A stretch of DNA of 64,000 nt. It comes from Neurospora intermedia. Its lineage: Eukaryota > Ascomycota > Sordariomycetes > Sordariales > Sordariaceae. Shown in pieces: positions 57,988-64,000 of this stretch; position 1 is the stretch's first letter; each line of letters begins with the position of its first letter. The DNA lies in NCBI GenBank assembly GCA_037102815.1, contig BTPP01000002.1, positions 992,001 through 1,056,000 on the forward strand. The letters are read 5' to 3'. Under the pieces are notes generated by a model that was given only the letters and a program-made list of their open reading frames with translations, was not told where the DNA came from and ran no database searches. The translations under genes were made by a program, and so were the position numbers.

Positions 57988-58238
57988 TCACATGTCGCAA
58001 TTGTCAATCCCCTCGCCAATTACCCCCGTCCGTTTCTTGAGAAGACAAAGGTCTGTGTCAAACTCTGTCCCCCGCCCATCTCGTCGTATGGTTTGAGCAA
58101 CATCTGTGGTGGTCCACTCGTCAGTCAAAAAGCTCGTCAAAGTCTTGTTGAGGGTTTCTTACCTGGAGAAGAGATGGGAGCAGCGAACACTGATACGACT
58201 GACGCCGCAAGCAAGGCGAATAACGTAACAGTCTTCAT
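57988..58238 (-). CDS. Small secreted peptide precursor with Kex2-type site
   Basis: Two small exons, 58238-58163 and 58103-57988, encode 63 residues. The 59-nt intron has a G|GTAAG donor, a TGACTGAC branch and a CACAG acceptor, and the splice restores frame for 38 further codons. The N-terminus MKTVTLFALLAASVVSVFAA is a textbook secretion signal. The rest contains a dibasic RR, then LLKKR and a 13-residue tail TGVIGEGIDNCDM; Cys occur in DLC and DNC. Cleavage after KKR would release the tail. A small precursor with signal peptide plus dibasic cleavage site is the layout of fungal RiPP and pheromone-type precursors, and the next gene is UstYa-like. Only one core copy is present and it lacks Tyr, so function is open. 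Confidence 0.55.
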
Positions 58239-59495
58239 GTTTGCAACGCTTGAACTGCTAATTCGGCTTTGAGGGTACTCAAGGTGAGGGGCTTTTGGGA
58301 GATGCCAGCGTTGGAAGAGTGCCTGAAGCAGAAGAAGAAGAGATGAAGCCAGGACGGAGAAAAGTCACAACAGCACTGGCGATGACTTCAGACCAAAAGA
58401 TATACGAGCTGAGTGTAAGAAAGCGAGGCCAAAGAGCATCATCAGACCCGATTGGCAAAGACGTCGGAAGGTAGAGGTATCTGGATCACCTCGCGGTCCT
58501 TGTGCTGATAAGCGCCTAACAGGATTCACGCCAGCAGGGGACTCGAAGTTCCAGGTACTGTCATCACAGTAAACAATGTGGCCGTTATAACTAACTGCCT
58601 TTACAACAACCGCCAGTCAGCATAAGCGAAGCAAAGGAGGCAACTTAACGGCAGTGGTCTGATGGTGGCTTATGACTGCAGCCGCTCAGAGAACTACCGA
58701 CATGCAATGCTGACTGTGCCTCCTAGCTGCTTTCCATCCTTTGCCATCACAACAACGAAGTTCCGCTTCTTCAATGTTAACTCCTTTCGGTGTTCACCCC
58801 GGCTTGACCATTGCTACCTACCCTCCAACCACACCGGGATCAAGACCAAGAAAGTTTTGCCGGCAAGGCTCGCTGACACACATTGCACAGGTTCGTACAC
58901 TCACCAACGACAGACAGCCAAGCACCGAGTGCGCATATATCGACGTCGCTCCAAGGTTCAGCGAGGTTTTGCACGGTACCAACACTCCCACATTGCCGTG
59001 AATTTCGCTTTTGTTCCATCAATCATATGTCCAAACTGCTCTGCGGCGTCACCTATCCAAGCCAGTACACCGAATCGGAAGCTATTCATAGCGGAACTGT
59101 GCCCCAAAAGACAGCTAGCTCTTGAGACCGGTCACCTGGCTGGTGTTACCAAGCCTCCTAGTTTTAAATCCTATATCAGCGACTCTTGATGTTCGAGGAC
59201 ATTGGGAAAGAGAAAGAGAGCGCCCTTCAGTGTAAAGCATCCCCAAATTCCAATGCCCTTGCTCCCAAGTCTCTTGGCTTCGGCTTGTACTCCACGAAGA
59301 ATGAGCGGCATCTCTTGGCTGGACGTACATAGCAGCAAACAACCAGCCGTGTGTGATACCTGTCCAGAGTCATCATTCAGTGAACGTACACGCACTCGAA
59401 TTGCCTGCATCCGCCATATTGATTGAATCCTACTTCCGTGTCACTATTCTTATCCTCAGCCTGCTGTATCCCTCCTACCCGGATACAGCACTATA
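58239..59495. other. Intergenic, upstream of the peptide gene
   Basis: Promoter side of the secreted-peptide gene. Open frames here lack coding character. Confidence 0.45.
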
Positions 59496-59871
59496 CTTGT
59501 TTGCAGCGATGAGGATAACTCAAGTTACCAAGCCAAGTTCAAGCAATCAAGCAAATATAATCAACCAATTCGAGGTCCCTCGTAGAGTTGACCAAACAAT
59601 TAAAGGTCGTCAACTTGATTGACATTAATTGGCCGCCCGGCAATCGCCTAAGGTTAGGGTTAAAGGTGTACTTTTCTACCCCTAAAGATCGCCATCCCAA
59701 CTGCCCAGCGCTCAGACCCACCCCCATCTCGAATTTTTTGGTGTCTTACAGTGTCCTCAATTACTTGATCAATCAAGCAATCAATCAATTCAAGTCGTTT
59801 ACTTGACCCACTCAATCAACTTCAAACCCTTGTTTGATTGAACTTGAGTTATCCTCATCGCTGCTTGTTTG
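59496..59871. mobile_element. hAT-type MITE with 23-bp TIRs and 8-bp TSD
   Basis: A perfect inverted repeat begins CAGCGATGAGGATAACTCAA (59504-59526), and its reverse complement ends at 59863 (59841-59863). The element is 360 bp and is flanked on both sides by the identical octamer CTTGTTTG (59496-59503 and 59864-59871). An 8-bp target duplication and TIRs starting CAGNG are diagnostic of hAT transposons. There is no transposase frame, so it is a non-autonomous MITE. The interior near both ends is rich in atcaagcaatcaa motifs, and it contains a ggttagggtta telomere-like patch at 59652-59662. It lies about 70 bp beyond the stop codon of the carboxylesterase and may supply its 3' end. Confidence 0.92.
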
Positions 59872-59932
59872 TTGCCATGCTCCAGACCCCGTCTCTAACG
59901 AAATTGTAGCTCAACTCGGCATCATGACAAAC

Positions 59933-62019
59933 TCAAACACCAAGCTTCTCGTTCAGAGTCTGGATGAACGCACACCGCTTGATCAACTTCTCCCTTTCCA
60001 TCAGCGCCGCCCTCTTTTTCCTCGCCTGTTCCGGATTCTTAGCCGCTGCCTCTTCGGCTTCATCCTTCTCACCCATCTCCCCATACTCCACTCCCTCTCC
60101 CATCATCGGCTTCTGCATGCTCCCAAGATCCTCCTGGCCCTCGACAAGTCCATGATGTCTAACCTTACAGCTTCCCGTCCCCACCGGCCCACCAATAACA
60201 TGCACATTCAAACCTCGTAGTTCTTCCAGCCCTTTGGCGGCAACCCCATCTTCAAGTTCAGGCCCACCAAACGCCTCGGGCCACTCCCACCCTGACTCAT
60301 CTCCCTCTTTCTTGTCCTTGGAAGGAGAACTCGGATCCCCCGTCGCAGCAAACCTCACAAACGCCCCCGCCATCTCCCTCGCCAACTCCTTATCCTCCTC
60401 CGAACAAGCGTCGTCCAACTCCGGAAAGACGCCATTAAAGATGTAGTTGGTATCACTACCATGCACCGCGCCCAGATACGGCATCCCGGCCCTGCTGAAC
60501 AGCGGGGTCAACATACTTTGGTTGAGCGTGTACAGCCTTACCCCAGCAAAGTTGTCGGGGTCCTCCGCGTATGAAGCGCGGGAGACATGGTACCCAAAGT
60601 CGATGGAGGAGCAGGTGAAGAGCAGGTCGCGCAACATGCGCGAGATGCGGAAGTAGTGGATGGGTGCTTCGGGGTCCTCGTCGGATTTGCGAGCGAGGTA
60701 CGAGAGGTATTCGGGGGTGAAGTCGGATTCGGGGTACAGAGAGAAGAGGGTGGAGATGTCGGAGGGGGTGAGTGAGGAAGGGCCGGTGAAGGCGTGGAAG
60801 GCGGGGATCATGGATTCTTCAGAGGTGAAGAGGTGTGCTGGGCCGGCGTTGGTGGCGCCGTCGTCTTGGGCCCAGCCGAGGATTGTGGGGATGCCTTTAC
60901 ATGAGATGTTAGTGACGGGACGGGGGGGGAAAAAAAAAAAGAGAGAGAGAAAAGGAATGGAAACGTACCCTTGACGAATTTACCAGACTGGTAGAGAACC
61001 GATTGCCTGTCCGGGATAAAGTCGTCATCAATAGAAGGAATAAACGTAAACAAGCCAGCAGGCGGGTGATTCTCAATCGAGTACGCCATCGCCTTCTCCG
61101 TCAGCTCATCCATCGGCACCTTCCTCATACACTCCAACACCTCCTCATCCCCCTTCTCAACATCACAACCCACCCGCTCAGCAACCATCCGCGTATGCTT
61201 CTCCGTCTCCTCACTCGTCATATTCAGCGCCGTCCCGGGCGGTCCACTCATCATCCACGCCCGCGTAAACGGCGCCCCCTTGGCTCCTCCATACGCAACC
61301 ATCTGCAAACTCGTAAACGTCCCGCCAGCGCTCAACCCGAACGCGGTAACCCTTTCCGGGTCTCCGCCGAAATGGGCAATGTGATCTCTAACCCATTCCA
61401 GCGCCGCCCTTTGGTCCCTCATCCCCAGATTCAGGGACTTCTGCTCCTTGAGCAAAGGAAGTCGCGGGAACCCAAAGATGGTAAGTCGATAATTGATGGC
61501 GACATAAATCACCGGCTCGCCCATCTCCACGCTCAACGCCAACAGCTTGTCAGGGTTGAAGTGCGGATCGTACGCCGACCCTTTCACCACCCCGCCGCCA
61601 TGGAGGTGCACGACCACCGGCAGCTTGGCGTCTGCCTTGGTGCCTGCAGGGCGGGAGATGCGCAGGTTGAGACAGTCTTCGCTGATCTCGTCAGTCATGG
61701 AGAAGAAGGGAGGGATGGCGGGGAGAAGTTGGGGACATGCTGGACCGGGAGAGGTGGCGTCGATGGTGCTCCCGGAAGAGGGGAGGAAGGGGGTAGGAGG
61801 GGAGAAGCGGGGGGCCTCGGCGAAGCGGATGTTGAGAAAGTGTTCGATCTTGGTGCTGGTTTCTGATGATTTGGGCCCGACGGTGGTGATGGTGCCCTTG
61901 TAGGAGAGGTTGTTGATGGGGTCTTTGACGATGGGCGTTGTGTCTGTTGCGAGGACAGTAGAGGTTGCCGCGACTAGGCCGAGGAGGACCGCTTGGAGCG
62001 GTTGGAGTGCGGCTAGCAT
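59933..62019 (-). CDS. Secreted type-B carboxylesterase / lipase-like
   Basis: Two exons, 62019-60969 and 60894-59933, give 670 residues; the intron has a GTACGT donor, a CACTAAC branch and an AAAG acceptor. An N-terminal signal peptide (LQAVLLGLVAATSTVLA) predicts secretion. The oxyanion-hole HGGG is at residues 140-143, EDCLNLRIS at 114-122, nucleophile Ser230 sits in FGLSAGG, a GWAQDDGA segment near residue 357-364 may supply the acid, and His495 is in AVHGSDTNYIF. All catalytic elements are intact. The last 100 residues are Lys/Glu/Ala-rich. It probably hydrolyses esters outside the cell; the substrate is unknown. A hAT MITE abuts the 3' end. Confidence 0.93.
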
Positions 62020-63192
62020 CGTGGTTCTTTGGATTCTTTTGGTTAAGTTTTTTGCTTGTGGTGGCGTTCTTCAGGGAAGGTAGTGAGGATGCATTGGGGT
62101 GCTTCAAGCTGTCAAGCTGTCAAGCTTCTTGGCAGGTGGTTTGCTTGATGGCGAAAGAGACTGGTGATGATGACAAGATCTTTTGTTGACTTTGTCCCAC
62201 AATTAAAGACGCGGAATATTGTTGACATGTGTCAAAGAAGGAACGAGTAAGAGGGGTTCGCGCGTCAATCGTAAACGGCTGTCAGGGCGAATGAAGGGAA
62301 CACGAATCGATGGAGGAGAGGTCCGGCGGCACCAACGGCAGTAACTCAAGTGGGATTAACTGCGGGGAAGTGTTAGTCATTGACCCTTCATGGCAAGTAC
62401 TAGACTGATTGCTGATTATTGATCTGAGACAGCAGTGGGATGGAAACTGAAATCAACAGTTACATCCAAAAATCCCCAACGTCGCCAACGACATGTCGGT
62501 TGCAGAACGGCAATGGTTGCGATTCATCAGTCAGCCAAGCAGTCCGTCCCTGCAAGAAGCATCTTCCGTGTTGGATAAGTGGAGTGATTGGCCGATCATT
62601 CGGATGATGTGCAGCGTAATCGCAAATGTAACCGGACTCCAAGACCGGGAGATAGTCAAAGTACCTCTATGGATACATTCAATCGTAGAAAATCCCCCGC
62701 CTGTGGCTTACATATTGGGTTGGGTGCAATGGCTCCTCACAAAGCCACCGGCTAAGCATTCCGCATGCCCCGATGGTGGTTCCCGATACTCTGCCAGGTT
62801 GCATTATTCGCTTGAATCATGCTAGATGCTACACAAAAAAGGTCTGGCTTACGATGATCCCTTCGCTCTTTTATCTGACTTTGATCCCACCCGCATGCGT
62901 AGACTACACTACTGTGTATTGCTGTGCCACATCCGCGATAGAAATGGTGAGGGGTCGCTAAGGTGCTCCGTCTACGCCGCAATGAAGCAGCTTTTCTGCT
63001 TCAGGGCATGGTGATTAGGGGCATCAGACTGGTCCGTGCATACTCCACTTTCCTTAAGCCGAAGGTATCGAAAGTCACCCGTGTAATTACCGTAATTACA
63101 AGACATATGGTCGGCATATGGTTGACATATGTCAATATTAACGATTCACATTCACACGCGGGGGCCTCTCACCGGCCCCCTGCACCCCCGGA
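62020..63192. other. Upstream region with palindromes and GC hairpin
   Basis: Contains the carboxylesterase promoter. Near its right end are the palindrome TTGACATATGTCAA (63122-63135), with a related ttgacatgtgtcaa near 62221-62234, and a GGGGGCC/GGCCCCC hairpin (63160-63180). No gene is supported. Confidence 0.45.
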
Positions 63193-63240
63193 GCTAACCC
63201 TAACCCTAACTAACCCTAACTAACCCTAACTAACCCTAAT
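63193..63240. repeat. Interstitial telomere-like repeat (CCCTAA-type)
   Basis: The run is ctaaccctaaccctaac followed by three taaccctaac units. It mixes 6-bp CCCTAA and 10-bp CTAACCCTAA periods, matching the Neurospora telomere repeat TTAGGG in reverse. A 12-bp direct repeat cgtaattacaag flanks it at 63091-63102 and 63290-63301. Sequence on both sides is non-telomeric, so this is not the chromosome end as drawn. Confidence 0.9.
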
Positions 63241-64000
63241 ACTAATTAGTAATTTGCAAAGAAGTCGGGTATTGACGGCTGTCTGCGGACGTAATTACAA
63301 GCTGGTATAAAGGAGGTACCAAAAGTGACCTGTCACGTGATCAGACCCATATTTTCTAATGCCCCCATTCACCGTCCCCGCAGCTTTTGTGGTCTTTGTG
63401 TCCATGTAAAAACGGCCCGATGTCCGCCCCCCTCATTTTGGGCGGTTCGTCCCCTTGCTGACCATGGTCGCTGCTGCAGCAGTGTGGTATTTGTCCTGTG
63501 GTTCGCGTATATGCATTGGATGAATGGTTCCAAGGGAGGGTACGGGGACGAGGTGAGGGCTGACGGCAGATATTATAGTGTACTGAGTAGTAGCAGGCAG
63601 ACAGCCCAAGATTTTCGTCTTGTGTAACCCTCCCGGACGCCGGACACGGCACGCCGTTTATGGCATTCGGCAGCATGTATTGCTACACAAAATCAGCGTG
63701 GTGGTGGTGAGCGTGCGTCGGTCGAAGGTTGGAGTAGCGAGGACTGTAACATGCCCGGACCAGAGACCATGCTGGGAAGTAGAAGGGTCGAGGGTACTGT
63801 TGTGCAACGGCACGGGCAAAGACGGGAATGGCTGGCATCAGCTGTCGGCACATTTTGCCCTGGTCGCTTACTCTTGGCCAGGGAAGGCTGGAGAGGATCA
63901 GGTCTGTACCTTTTGGCTCGCGGAATGGTGAAATGGACGGTATGAAACCCATAGTGATAAGGTAGCGATTCCCGTTGAGGCTAACACCTCGGTGTCTCGT
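63241..64000. other. Terminal stretch, no gene seen
   Basis: Beyond the telomere-like repeat only short open frames occur; none is convincing. Confidence 0.4.

Overview
This window comes from a filamentous ascomycete, most likely Neurospora or a close Sordariomycete relative. The reasons are short introns (about 59 to 132 nt) with GTRAGT-type donors and CTAAC or CTGAC branch sites, TTAGGG-type repeats, fungal-only protein families, and a 9.3 kb AT-rich block in which CpA/TpG are nearly absent and TpA is abundant. That last pattern is the signature of repeat-induced point mutation (RIP). Genes are monocistronic; there are no operons.

Layout. Bases 1-9300 are RIP-mutated repeat DNA holding at least two dead coding relics and a 118-bp tandem duplication. 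From 9974 to 16303 are two tandem minus-strand Hsp70-like ATPase genes, with five and six exons. A polyglutamine protein gene (17447-19929, +) converges on a DUF1295 membrane protein gene (20984-22202, -). The next 13 kb (22.2-35.3 kb) is gene-poor. It holds gene relics, a structured RNA-like unit with Pol III boxes (about 25103-25358) and a Tc1/mariner-type MITE (29087-29447). An intronless HAD-family hydrolase (35271-36848, -) diverges from an aldo/keto reductase (39000-39995, +) across a 2.15 kb shared upstream region.

A hypothetical protein (41071-41991, -) follows, then a reading frame split by one TAG codon (45392-46486, +), an AAA-ATPase relic (about 46.6-47.4 kb, -) and a Whi5/Nrm1-like cell-cycle repressor (49397-51541, +). 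A second Pol III-like element with a tandem repeat made of TACTAAC motifs lies at about 53.0-53.5 kb. The right end has a glycine-zipper protein (54206-55108, -), a UstYa-like (DUF3328) protein (55784-56732, -), a tiny spliced secreted-peptide gene with a Kex2-type KKR site (57988-58238, -), a 360-bp hAT-type MITE with perfect TIRs and an 8-bp target duplication (59496-59871), a secreted type-B carboxylesterase (59933-62019, -) and a telomere-like interstitial repeat (63193-63240).

The most interesting possibility is the pairing of a UstYa-family protein with a signal-peptide/Kex2-type mini-gene, the two hallmarks of fungal dikaritin-type RiPP loci. This is an inference. The best directly visible structures are the two intact MITEs, the RIP-killed DNA-binding-protein gene and the two tRNA-headed structured elements.
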